A stretch of DNA of 64,000 nt. It comes from Bacillota bacterium (lineage in GTDB: Bacteria; Bacillota; Clostridia; Lachnospirales; Lachnospiraceae). Under the pieces are notes generated by a model. That model was not told where the DNA came from. It did not search any database and was given only the letters and a program-made list of their open reading frames with translations. The stretch spans positions 1 through 64,000 of the forward strand of contig JAEWMB010000013.1 of NCBI GenBank assembly GCA_023457255.1, written 5' to 3'. Of the stretch, positions 7,454 to 16,400 are shown piece after piece. Position numbers and translations under genes: made by a program. How positions within the stretch are numbered: the first letter of the stretch is position 1; each line of letters opens with the position of its first letter.

Positions 7454-7936
7454 TTATAAATCCAATAAGTTCATATCACGGATTAAGTTTACCATCTCAA
7501 TTGCGCCAACGGCACAGTCGAAGCCCTTGTTACCCGCCTTGGTTCCTGCCCGTTCGATCGCCTGCTCGATATTTTCAGTTGTCAGTATACCGAACATCAC
7601 CGGGATACCACTGTCCAGGAATACATGCGCAATACCTTTGGATACCTCACTGCACACATAGTCGTAGTGGGTGGTACTGCCGCGAATCACAGCACCGAGG
7701 CAGATGATTGCATCGTATTTCCCGCTTTTCGCCATTTTGGAAGCAATGAGTGGAATTTCAAATGCTCCGGGAACCCATGCGATCTCAATGTTATCCTCAC
7801 CGACCTCATGACGTTTCAGCCCATCAAGAGCGCCGCCCAACAGCTTGCTTGTAATAAATTCATTAAACCGTGCAGCAACAATACCGATTCGAATATTCTT
7901 ATCCTTAGATACAAGTTTTCCTTCAAAAGTTTTCAT
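7454..7936 (-). CDS. ribH: 6,7-dimethyl-8-ribityllumazine synthase
   Basis: The protein is 160 residues. It joins 3,4-dihydroxy-2-butanone 4-phosphate with the ribitylamino-pyrimidinedione to give 6,7-dimethyl-8-ribityllumazine, the penultimate riboflavin step. It normally assembles into icosahedral or pentameric shells in the cytosol. Family motifs are present: ARFNEFIT, WVPGAFEIP, CLGAVIRGSTTHYDYVC with the catalytic His, and GILTTENIEQAIERAGTKAGNKG. The start at 7936 is chosen because AAGGAGAT lies at the right distance. A Met seven codons earlier lacks a site. It is the last gene of the riboflavin operon and follows ribBA by 21 bases. Confidence 0.96.
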   Translation of the reverse strand: MKTFEGKLVSKDKNIRIGIVAARFNEFITSKLLGGALDGLKRHEVGEDNIEIAWVPGAFEIPLIASKMAKSGKYDAIICLGAVIRGSTTHYDYVCSEVSKGIAHVFLDSGIPVMFGILTTENIEQAIERAGTKAGNKGFDCAVGAIEMVNLIRDMNLLDL

Positions 7937-7957
7937 TATTATAATCTCCTTTTTCAT

Positions 7958-9157
7958 TTAATAATGTAAGATATGGCCCATTTTTTTCTGCTTTGTTTTC
8001 AGGTAAAATAAATCGTGATCGGTAGCATCCATTTGAATCGGAACACGCTCGGTGATTTCCATGCCAAATCCGGAAAGCTGATACACCTTATCCGGGTTGT
8101 TGGTGAGCAGGCGCAATGTCCTGGCTCCAAGATCATGCAATATCTGTGCTCCGATAAAATATTCCCTCATATCGCCCGGAAAGCCCAAGGCAAGATTCGC
8201 TTCCAAAGTATCCATACCCTGATCCTGTAACGCATAAGCCCGCAGTTTATTAATCAGACCGATTCCCCGGCCCTCCTGGCGCATATAAAGCAAGATACCC
8301 CGACCTTCCTTTTCAATTTGCGCCATAGCTGCCGCAAACTGCTGACCGCAGTCACAGCGCATGGACCCGAACGCATCGCCTGTCAGACACTCGGAATGGA
8401 CACGACATAACAGCTTTTCTCCATCCCCGATTTCCCCTTTCACTAACGCAACATGATGCTCTCCGTTGAGACTGTTGATATATCCGTAAGCCTTGAAGTC
8501 ACCATATTTTGTGGGAAGAAGGGTATATGTTGCCTGCTCTACAAGCTTTTCATTTCGTTTGCGGTATTCCTGTAAGGCTTTGATCGTAACCATTCTAAGG
8601 CTCCATTTCTGCGCCAGCTCCATCAGTTCCGGCGTACGCATCATAGTTCCGTCCTCCCGCATAATTTCGCAGCAAAGGCCACATTCCTTTAATCCTGCCA
8701 GCCTCATCAAATCCACAGTGGCTTCGGTATGTCCGTTTCGCTCCAATACGCCGTTTTTCTTTGCAAGCAGCGGAAACATATGGCCGGGACGGCGAAAGTC
8801 CTCCGGCTTGCTTTCATCCGCTGCACATTTCAAAGCAGTCATGCTTCGCTCTGCCGCCGAAATACCAGTGGTGGTGTCCACACAGTCAACGGATACCGTA
8901 AACGCTGTTTTGTGGTTATCCTCATTGTCTCTCACCATTTGAGGAAATTGCAGTTTTTGGCAAAGCTTCTCGCTCATAGGCATACAAATCAGACCTTTCC
9001 CATGAACCGCCATAAAGTTTACGTTTTCGGTGGTGGCAAACTCCGCAGCGCAAATAAAGTCTCCTTCATTTTCTCTATCTTCATCGTCCGTAACTAGAAT
9101 AATTTTTCCGAGGCGAAGGTCTTCTAACGCCTCTTCAATCGTGCTAAATCGAAACAT
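7958..9157 (-). CDS. ribBA: Bifunctional 3,4-dihydroxy-2-butanone 4-phosphate synthase / GTP cyclohydrolase II
   Basis: The protein is 399 residues and feeds both branches of riboflavin synthesis. Residues 1-200 are the RibB part, which makes dihydroxybutanone phosphate from ribulose 5-phosphate. It shows DDEDRENEGD, the metal- and substrate-binding loop, and RNGHTEATVDLMRLAG. Residues 205-399 are the RibA part, which opens GTP. It shows RVHSECLTGD, the zinc cysteines in MRCDCGQQ and RQEGRGIGL. Both active sites look complete. A strong AGGAGG site precedes the ATG at 9157. It sits 11 bases after ribE, in the operon order ribD-ribE-ribBA-ribH that is standard in Firmicutes. Confidence 0.97.
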   Translation of the reverse strand: MFRFSTIEEALEDLRLGKIILVTDDEDRENEGDFICAAEFATTENVNFMAVHGKGLICMPMSEKLCQKLQFPQMVRDNEDNHKTAFTVSVDCVDTTTGISAAERSMTALKCAADESKPEDFRRPGHMFPLLAKKNGVLERNGHTEATVDLMRLAGLKECGLCCEIMREDGTMMRTPELMELAQKWSLRMVTIKALQEYRKRNEKLVEQATYTLLPTKYGDFKAYGYINSLNGEHHVALVKGEIGDGEKLLCRVHSECLTGDAFGSMRCDCGQQFAAAMAQIEKEGRGILLYMRQEGRGIGLINKLRAYALQDQGMDTLEANLALGFPGDMREYFIGAQILHDLGARTLRLLTNNPDKVYQLSGFGMEITERVPIQMDATDHDLFYLKTKQKKMGHILHY

Positions 9158-9168
9158 TTTGATTCCTC

Positions 9169-9807
9169 CTAAAAGCCGTGTTTTGCAAGAAACCCGGCTG
9201 TAATATTGTTATTTTGCGACTCTTTTCCCATTAAGCGTTCCACATATTTTCCAATGCAGTCATTTTCCAGATTGACCGAATCTCCTACACGACGGCCTGA
9301 TAAAGTTGTTAATGAAGCCGTATGCGGTATGACGGAAACGCTGAAGCTGTCCTTATATACCCTCGCCACCGTCAGACTGATACCGTCAATAGCAATCGAG
9401 CCCTTTTCAATGATGTAACGAAGAATCGGTAAAGGCGTTTTGATTGTGTACCAAAGGGCGTTATCATCTCTGCGAATCTCTGAAATCGTACCGATGCCAT
9501 CGATATGTCCGGAAACAATATGTCCGCCGAATCTGCCGTTTGCGGGCATAGCCCGCTCCAAATTAACGCAATTTCCTATCCGCAGATTTCCAAGGGAAGA
9601 ACGGTTCAGGGTTTCATGCATTACATCCGCGGTAAAACCGTTGGGAGAAATGGAAGTAACCGTGAGACAGACGCCGTTCACTGCAATACTATCGCCAAGT
9701 TGTATATCCTGCATGATCTTCCATGCCTGAACCGATAAAATGGCTGAACTCGTCTTCTTTTTAATATCCTGTATTTTACCGATCTCTTCTATAACCCCTG
9801 TAAACAA
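9169..9807 (-). CDS. ribE: Riboflavin synthase, alpha subunit
   Basis: The protein is 212 residues and disproportionates two lumazine molecules to riboflavin. It has the two internally similar lumazine-binding repeats: the first starts FTGVIEEIG and includes GDSIAVNGVCLTV, and the second includes KGSIAIDGISLTVARV. The GGHIVSGHIDG phrase links them. The start codon is TTG at 9807, preceded by GAGGTG, and the frame overlaps the end of ribD by 19 bases, so translation is probably coupled. The second gene of the operon. Confidence 0.96.
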   Translation of the reverse strand: MFTGVIEEIGKIQDIKKKTSSAILSVQAWKIMQDIQLGDSIAVNGVCLTVTSISPNGFTADVMHETLNRSSLGNLRIGNCVNLERAMPANGRFGGHIVSGHIDGIGTISEIRRDDNALWYTIKTPLPILRYIIEKGSIAIDGISLTVARVYKDSFSVSVIPHTASLTTLSGRRVGDSVNLENDCIGKYVERLMGKESQNNNITAGFLAKHGF

Positions 9808-10889
9808 TGAATCACCTCGCTTTCTAATAAAATGTCTTCACCTACCTGTGTAATAAGCGGCTCGCTTAGGAGAAAAGCTCCCTCAGGGTAATCAACACCG
9901 AACCCCTCTACCGGAGTCTTTCCGCTGCCGCCGAACAGCTTTGGCGCAATGTATGCCTGCACCTTATTTACTATGCCGCTTTCCATGGCAGACCAATTCA
10001 ATGTGCCGCCGCCCTCCAGTAAAAGGCTGTCAATCTGCTTTTCACCCAACCTTTGCATCAAGATATTTAAGTCAATATGATTATTCTTTTGAGGAAGTAC
10101 CATAATCTCACAACCTGCATCCAAATACGGACGATGTCTGTTAGTATCTGTTACCGCCGTAGCGATGATGGTAAGGGCCGTCTCGGTTGTGGTGACAAGT
10201 TTTGCTTGCAGGGGGGTTCTTAATCCGGTATCACAGATAATACGCAGAGGATTCCTGCTGTTCTCAAGCCGACAGGTCAGTGACGGATCGTCTGTTAGAA
10301 CCGTACCTACGCCGACCATAATGGCAGAGTAACGGTGCCGGTCCTCATGAACGCGCCGACGTGCCGCCGATCCGGTAATCCATTGGGATCTTCCGGTATG
10401 GGTTGCAATCTTTCCGTCCATGGTCATAGCATATTTCATAACTACATAAGGTGTTTTATTTTGAATGTAATGGAAAAAGCTGCCGTTGAGTTTGTCGCAT
10501 TCATCCTTTAAAACATTCTCTGCCACCTCAATACCGTGAGAACGCAAAATCGCAAGACCTTTCCCGGCAGCCAGCGGATTAGGGTCAGAAGAACCGAATA
10601 CCACACGGCTAATGCCGCTTTTAATGATTGCATCGGTACAAGGAGGGGTTCTCCCATAATGACAGCAGGGTTCCAGCGTTACATACAGGGTTGCACCGGC
10701 TACCGATGTCTGACAGTTTGCCAATGCGTCACGTTCTGCGTGGAGCCCTCCGTATTTTCTATGGCAGCCCTGTCCTATTATCTTGCCGTCCTTCACAATC
10801 ACAGCGCCAACCATGGGGTTAGGATTCACCCATCCGCATCCCTTTCTTGCAAGTTGAATCGCAAGACGCATATATTCCATTTCCTCCAT
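9789..10889 (-). CDS. ribD: Bifunctional diaminohydroxyphosphoribosylaminopyrimidine deaminase / reductase
   Basis: The protein is 366 residues and carries out the second and third steps of the GTP branch of riboflavin synthesis. Residues 1-145 form a cytidine-deaminase-like zinc domain with HAERDAL and PCCHYGRTPPC, giving the His/Cys ligands and catalytic Glu. Residues 146-366 form a dihydrofolate-reductase-like domain with YAMTMDGKIA, GVGTVLTDDPSLTCR and LLEGGGTLN. An AAGGAGGTG site lies seven bases before the ATG at 10889. It is the first gene of the operon and is preceded by a leader of about 400 bases with an FMN riboswitch. Confidence 0.97.
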   Translation of the reverse strand: MEEMEYMRLAIQLARKGCGWVNPNPMVGAVIVKDGKIIGQGCHRKYGGLHAERDALANCQTSVAGATLYVTLEPCCHYGRTPPCTDAIIKSGISRVVFGSSDPNPLAAGKGLAILRSHGIEVAENVLKDECDKLNGSFFHYIQNKTPYVVMKYAMTMDGKIATHTGRSQWITGSAARRRVHEDRHRYSAIMVGVGTVLTDDPSLTCRLENSRNPLRIICDTGLRTPLQAKLVTTTETALTIIATAVTDTNRHRPYLDAGCEIMVLPQKNNHIDLNILMQRLGEKQIDSLLLEGGGTLNWSAMESGIVNKVQAYIAPKLFGGSGKTPVEGFGVDYPEGAFLLSEPLITQVGEDILLESEVIHCLQGL

Positions 10890-10945
10890 ATAACAACACC
10901 TCCTTAAAATAAAATTTATTAGCGAACAAAAGTGTGCTTCCTATA

Positions 10946-10980
10946 GAATAAAAAAGCCCCGAACAAAATGCTCAGGGCAG
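10946..10980 (-). terminator. Third terminator hairpin in the rib leader
   Basis: On the minus strand GCCCTGA pairs with TCGGGGC (10972-10978 with 10956-10962, one G-U pair) and is followed by six T. It lies about 60 bases before ribD, the closest of three such hairpins to the gene. Confidence 0.65.
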
Positions 10981-11029
10981 GAGAAATAAACGGCGGTTTT
11001 ACCGTACACAAACCAGAAGTTATCTCGCA

Positions 11030-11065
11030 AAAATGCCTTGAACATATAATTGTTCAAGGCATTTT
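11030..11065 (-). terminator. Second hairpin in the rib leader (bidirectional)
   Basis: A perfect 15-bp stem (11030-11044 with 11051-11065) has a six-base loop. Its own outer A/T pairs provide a short U run on both strands. It lies between the other two leader hairpins. Confidence 0.55.
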
Positions 11066-11099
11066 TATAAAGCGAACCGCAATTACACTGCATAGATAT

Positions 11100-11137
11100 T
11101 AAAATAAAAGCTCTGAAATGGCAATTCATTTCAGAGC
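11100..11137 (-). terminator. First terminator hairpin after the FMN aptamer (likely expression platform)
   Basis: On the minus strand a perfect 11-bp stem (GCTCTGAAATG, 11127-11137 with 11110-11120, loop of six) is followed by TTTTATTTTAAT. It starts about 40 bases after the aptamer and is the natural candidate for FMN-dependent termination. Confidence 0.7.
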
Positions 11138-11177
11138 ATAAATTCAAATACCCACGCAAAAACGCGAATCTTTCTTT

Positions 11178-11283
11178 ATCTTCTACTATCAGACTTTACT
11201 GTCGGCTTCGGAATTTAACCGAATCAACCTTGCGGTTCGTGGGCTATACCACCGGTCGGGAATTTCACCCTGCCCCGAAGATC
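11178..11283 (-). promoter_or_regulatory. FMN riboswitch (RFN element) of the riboflavin operon
   Basis: The minus strand carries the highly conserved RFN blocks in order: TCTTCGGGGCAGGGTGAAAT, CCCGACCGGTGGTATAGCCC, CGAACCGCAAGGTTGATTCGG, and GCCGACAGTAAAGTCTGAT. The closing helix P1 is formed by ATCTTC at the 5' end (11278-11283) and GAAGAT at the 3' end (11178-11183). FMN binding should lower expression of ribD-ribE-ribBA-ribH. Confidence 0.97.
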
Positions 11284-11391
11284 TTATTCAATTGGAATTA
11301 TTATACTATGAATTGTTAAACCTGTCAACAAAGAGGTTTGTTTGGAAAGACGGGGAATAACCGCAGAACGAAAATCATATGTTCTCTCCAC
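11284..11391 (-). other. Possible truncated gene start (35 codons) between the PKS operon and rib operon
   Basis: A very good ribosome binding site (AAAGGAGGTG, 11396-11405) directly follows the hydrolase gene and precedes GTG at 11391. The frame reads VERTYDFRSAVIPRLSKQ and onward, then stops at 11284. The second half runs over the rib promoter and looks non-coding. It may be the stump of a former operon gene, a short leader peptide or chance. I do not recognise the sequence. Confidence 0.3.
11300..11328 (-). promoter_or_regulatory. Near-consensus sigma-A promoter of the riboflavin operon
   Basis: On the minus strand TTGACA (11323-11328) is separated by exactly 17 bases from TATAAT (11300-11305). 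Transcription would start near 11293, about 10 bases before the FMN aptamer. Confidence 0.9.
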
Positions 11392-11421
11392 TTTACACCT
11401 CCTTTGCAAGAAATAAAAAAC

Positions 11422-12381
11422 TTATAAACTTTTCGATTTCATTATAAATCTATAAATCGTATCCCAAAACTTCTCTCCTGCATCAAACATGACAAAATGT
11501 CCGGCTCCCTCAAAAATCTCTAGCTGACTTTCTTCTCCGGATATCGTATCAAAATACTCTTTTACCAATGCATTCGGTACCTGAAAATCTTTACTTCCTG
11601 AAATAAACAATGCCCTAACAGGCCAATCATTAATTATTTCGTATAAATTATAGTTGTAAATATATTCCCATAACTTAGTACAACGTTTTTTTGCTGACAT
11701 CATAACCTTTAAATCTGTTTTTTCGTAAACTGGACTATTCTTCATAATCTTTAACATAGATAAGCTAGCCCCTTCTAACATTTTGTTCCTCAACTGCATC
11801 ATTCTTAACCTTAGTATTTGGCTCTTTGATAATTCATTTTTACCATACTTCCAATCTGTTTTCTCACCTAATTTCTGAAGAAATTTTTCTTTCCTTCTTT
11901 TCCCTTTTTTAGAATACAAATCTTTTAGATAATTACATCGAGTTCTTTCATTATCATTGATATTAATCACTTGTGCCACACCAATGTAGCATAATACATT
12001 TTCCGGATGTTTTTTTACATATAAGGTTCCTAAAACTGTTCCCCATGAATGTCCAAGGATAATTATTTTATCCTTTTTATACTTATTCTTAACATATTCA
12101 ACAGATTCCTCTAGATCCACTAGTAAATTATTAATATCAGCTTCTTTCTCTATATTTCGAACAAAAGTTTTTCCAGCTCCTCTCTGATCAAAATATACCA
12201 CATGGAATTTATCTTCATGATATTTCAACATGCTATGACCGGTTACCGCCTCTGATGTACCAGGGCCCCCATGAAGAAATAAGATAACCTCTTTTTCAGG
12301 TGAGGAAGGAAAATGTAAAAAAAATTCCTCTATCCCATTTATATTTACATATTCACTCTCATACTTTCCTTCATAATTCAT
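11422..12381 (-). CDS. Alpha/beta hydrolase (proline iminopeptidase-like)
   Basis: The protein is 319 residues. The catalytic parts of an alpha/beta hydrolase are clear: HGGPG, the oxyanion loop typical of the proline iminopeptidase group; FDQRGAGKT; the nucleophile elbow GHSWGT; Asp in SGSKDFQVP; and His in GAGHFVMFD. The start is the ATG at 12381, because AAAGGAT lies nine bases upstream; a GTG three codons earlier overlaps that site. There is no signal peptide. It is the last gene of the PKS operon, 64 bases after the acyl-hydrolase gene. By context it may hydrolyse, cyclise or proofread the polyketide, but a separate peptidase role cannot be excluded. Confidence 0.85.
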   Translation of the reverse strand: MNYEGKYESEYVNINGIEEFFLHFPSSPEKEVILFLHGGPGTSEAVTGHSMLKYHEDKFHVVYFDQRGAGKTFVRNIEKEADINNLLVDLEESVEYVKNKYKKDKIIILGHSWGTVLGTLYVKKHPENVLCYIGVAQVININDNERTRCNYLKDLYSKKGKRRKEKFLQKLGEKTDWKYGKNELSKSQILRLRMMQLRNKMLEGASLSMLKIMKNSPVYEKTDLKVMMSAKKRCTKLWEYIYNYNLYEIINDWPVRALFISGSKDFQVPNALVKEYFDTISGEESQLEIFEGAGHFVMFDAGEKFWDTIYRFIMKSKSL

Positions 12382-12445
12382 TATAAACACATCCTTTATT
12401 TAATTTTTAATAGCAATTGTAAAACAAAGCATCACAGACAAACTA

Positions 12446-13417
12446 CTATGTTACATGACATATTTCTTTAAGCTGCCTCAGTACTTTTTCATATCTTTTA
12501 TCATCCTTTCCCATAGGATTTACTATATACATACATCGGGCTGTAGCCGTCTCATCAATAATATTCGTTATAAAATTGCTAAGTGTACCACCTATACCAA
12601 GGTCAACATAGATACATGGTTTGTCTGATATTTCCTGTCTTCTGATAACAGAATCAAAATAAACAGGTTGTCTAATAACATTCCATAGATAATTCTCAGG
12701 TATATAATCCAGTATTTTCTGATATGCGGAGGAATAAATGTTATATTCCATAGGATTATTAAAAATACCATTGGATACTTTTGTAAAATATTCTTTTGCC
12801 TGATCAATAAAACTGGTATGGAATCCGTATGTAACAGGAAGTACTACATTCGGTACATTTTTCTTCTGTAAAAAGGCTTGAACTTTAAAAATTCCCTCCT
12901 TACTTCCACCAACCACAAAATGCTTTTTAAAATTAACACTACATATTTCACTATTTCTCATTATTTCTTCATTTTCATAATATATACAACTATTTTCAAT
13001 AATAGCCAGCATTCTGCTTTCATTACAATTGGCTGTAATAATTTCAACCTGTTTTATAAGAAGTTTTAGAACCTCAAGATAATCTGCTGCACCTGATAAA
13101 GCCAGTGCTACATACTCTCCCAAGCTATATCCGATTAATAAATCCGGACAAATACCTTCTTTCATTAACATTTGTCCAATTGCATATTCCATCATGAAAA
13201 TTGATGTATGCGTCATCATTAGATCATCACAAGAACTCGAAATACTTTTTTCTTCATCATACATATAATGAAGTGGGGAAGTGTGTGTTAATTCATAGAC
13301 CATTTCATCCATCTTATCCATTTTATTTTTAAAAGTATTCTGTGTTTTATATAAAGATTTACACATACCAAAGTATTGTGAACCTTGACCCGAGAACAAA
13401 AATATTATTTTTTTCAT
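12446..13417 (-). CDS. Acyltransferase-fold acyl hydrolase (PksD/PedC-like) of the trans-AT PKS
   Basis: The protein is 323 residues with the malonyl-CoA:ACP transacylase fold: FLFSGQGSQYFGM at the N-terminus, nucleophile Ser98 in GYSLGEY and catalytic His200 in YGFHTSF. The sequence follows Bacillus PksD closely in pattern. The arginine that binds the malonyl carboxylate in true ATs (25 residues after the serine) is Gln123 here, as I recall for PksD. This argues against extender loading. Relatives such as PedC remove stalled acyl groups from ACPs, a proofreading role, and that is my preferred assignment. It lies 22 bases after the final PKS gene and is co-transcribed. A true trans-acting AT is not in the window. 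Confidence 0.85.
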   Translation of the reverse strand: MKKIIFLFSGQGSQYFGMCKSLYKTQNTFKNKMDKMDEMVYELTHTSPLHYMYDEEKSISSSCDDLMMTHTSIFMMEYAIGQMLMKEGICPDLLIGYSLGEYVALALSGAADYLEVLKLLIKQVEIITANCNESRMLAIIENSCIYYENEEIMRNSEICSVNFKKHFVVGGSKEGIFKVQAFLQKKNVPNVVLPVTYGFHTSFIDQAKEYFTKVSNGIFNNPMEYNIYSSAYQKILDYIPENYLWNVIRQPVYFDSVIRRQEISDKPCIYVDLGIGGTLSNFITNIIDETATARCMYIVNPMGKDDKRYEKVLRQLKEICHVT

Positions 13418-13439
13418 GTTATAGATTCCTTTTTCTATT

Positions 13440-16400
13440 TTATTCTGTATAGTTCTTTCGAATTATGATGTCTCTCAGGGTCAATTCTTTGATATCAGCA
13501 TTCGTTAAATAACCATCTTTTTTTATGAATTCTGTTATAATCTTGTTAAAATCAGAAGCGTTTGTCAAGTTAACACAATGACCATGATTCATAAATTCAA
13601 TATGGATGGATTTATTCAACCTATTGGCTATAAGCTCAGATTCATGCTTATCCACCACTGCATCTTTACTACCTGATATTACCAATACAGGAATTTCAAC
13701 ATTTTCTAGGTTATCCACTTCTGTATATTTTTTAAGACTTGCCTCTGCCAGATAATTAATGGAAGAGCGATTAACACATTTGCTCATTTCATAGTATTCA
13801 TAGAATTCTTCCAAATTCCCCGTGTTAGTAAAATCATTCTCAAATTTCTTCTCCAAAGACTCTTCTGCTGTTTCTGCAGAATCAGCTCTTGTAAAACTAC
13901 AGCTTAAAATCAATTGTTTACACAAATTTGGATAGTCTTTTACTAATTCCTGTGCAACTAAGCCTCCGAGCGAAAATGCCATTAGATTCACAGGTTGGTG
14001 AATCTGTAATACTTCTAATGTTGATTTTATAACGGCAGCAATTCTAGGTGGATATAAAATATCTGTCATCCCATCACTGTAACCGGAACCCGGAAGATGT
14101 ATCAATACTATCCTATATCGTTTGGACAATTCCATCAATTGATTCATTAATGCAGCGCCTGAAATACCAAACCCAGGGATGATTACCAGCACATCTCCCT
14201 CTCCCCATAGCATGGTTTCTATCTTCTGACCGCTTGATAACTGTACCATCATATGCAAGAGTGTTTCTTTATCACATTCTTTGCTATAATCCTTCGAATA
14301 AAGCTGTTCATCCTTTATTTCGTAGACATTTGATTTTTTATTATACTGCTCAGAACAGTTTTTTAGGAATAAGAAAAGATCAGACGCACTTTCCATATTT
14401 TTCTTGGCAAGCAAAAATAACTTCTCATTATCTTTTATTTCTCCTGAAGTTTGTATTGCTCTTTCATAAGTAACAGATTTCAAAATCTCTAATTTAGGAA
14501 GAAGAGTTTTCTCCAAATAACTATTAATTTTATTAACAGTATTATGCTCAAAAAATATTGTGGGATTTAATTCTGTCCCATACTTTTTGTTTATATCTGC
14601 ACATAGCTGTGCTATGGTTACAGAATTAAAACCATATGTTTCAATACTTTCATCTTCATCGATTCTTTCAACATCAATGTTTAAGAGCATGCCAATGATT
14701 CGCTTTAGTTCCATATTCCGATCATTTTTTATTACAGTTCTCTTACTCCTTTTTGTTTTTAATATCGGTTGTTCTTTTTTGTTCTCCTTGTTCTTACTCT
14801 TTTTTTGATTTGGAGCAACCAAAAAGGAATCTTCTATTATGGAGTTAATACTTTCTCTTTGACCTGCCATAACTATGTACTGATACTCATCACCTGCTAA
14901 TACATTTTCTATACACTCCAAGGCCTGGTCTGTTTGAATATATGTCATTCCCAGGCGTGAAAGCATTTGCTTTTCACTATCCAAAGAACCAGTATGCATT
15001 CCTCCTTCTTCCCAGATAGGCCAATTGATTACATAGGTCATTACTCCGGATTTTTTCTCCCAAATCAACTCCTGCTGCCCTTCTGCAAAACTATCAAGAA
15101 AACTATTAGCAACTGCATAATCTCCTCTGCCAAAGTCACCAATCAGAGAAGAAGTAGAAGAGAATAACAGAAGAAAACTAACTTTCCACTCTCTGCACAA
15201 ATCATTCAATAATGCCGTTCCATATACTTTTGGTCTTAATGTCGCAAGAAATTCTTGCTCTGTCTTATTCCTCCAATCTCCCGTACTATTTATACCTGCA
15301 GTATGAAATACCCCATTTGGTATATACCCGCTGGTTTTTATTTGTTTCTGTAACTCCTGTACATCTCCATATTTCGATATATCACCTTTAAAGTAAATAA
15401 TACTGTTTGACTTTTCGTTTAAACTTTTGATAAAGGCCTCTTGTTCATGATTCATATCACTCCTTCCAGTTAAAATCAAATTTGCTTTATAATTATTTAC
15501 CAGATATTGTGCTACAATCATTCCAATGGCTCCTAAGCCACCGGTAATCAGATATGTTCCATTTTTCATTAAAGCCGATTTTTTTCTTGGCTTATGACTA
15601 CAAGAACATAGTTCCATATACTTCATTCCATCAGGATATACTCTATATCGCTTTTCCATACACTTATGAGATAATAAAGTATCAATGCTATCTGTCAAAT
15701 GATTTTCATCAATACCCATATTCTCAAGTATAACCATCTCCGTCTCAGGCATGTTAGAACGTATAGAATTAACAAATCCTGACACAGATTTTGATATAGC
15801 TGAAATGACATCCCAGTTTCCATCTGTCAATACAAGGAGTTTTACCTTTTTTATTCCGTGTACCGTATTCCATGCCTGAAGAAATAGCAATAATGAAAAT
15901 ACAGTTTGTTCCAGAGCAGTTTTAATTTCTTCCTCTGTAATATGAACTTGTTTAGCTGTAGTTCTGCAATCAAACAATATACTCTTAGGGGTAAAGGGGA
16001 TTTCTTCTAACCTTTCAAGAAAATTGTCCTTACAGTTGAAATAATAACCGTCTTTGATTCGCTTCTGTAATTCTGAGGTTATGATTTTACTTTCAGTTAC
16101 TACCAGAGATTTCTCTAACTTCGTTTGTGAGCCGAGAGCTTTCATATCATGCCATTGTGATTTATAATAATGTAATTGAGTATGTTTCGTCTCCTTTTCA
16201 GAAGTTACTTTTCTAGCGGTAAATGCCTGTATTTTCACCAATACTCTGCCATCATCTGACAATATGTCACAATTTAGCTTTCTTACCCCATCCGTTTCTT
16301 CTTCAGCTAAAGTAATATAGGAATAACAGCTTCTCTCCATTTTCCCGAATATTGATATCTTTTCCATATAATAAGGAATATGTGTTGTCGTATCATCCTT

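Noticed and set aside
7366..7969. Plus-strand frames opposite ribH
   Set aside because: They are antisense to a clear lumazine synthase gene and have no recognisable product.
10941..11159. Small minus-strand open frame (72 codons)
   Set aside because: It lies across the three leader hairpins of the rib operon, has no ribosome binding site and looks non-coding.
12446..13417. Trans-acting malonyl AT of the cluster
   Set aside because: Gln replaces the carboxylate-binding Arg, and the sequence follows the PksD-like hydrolase group.
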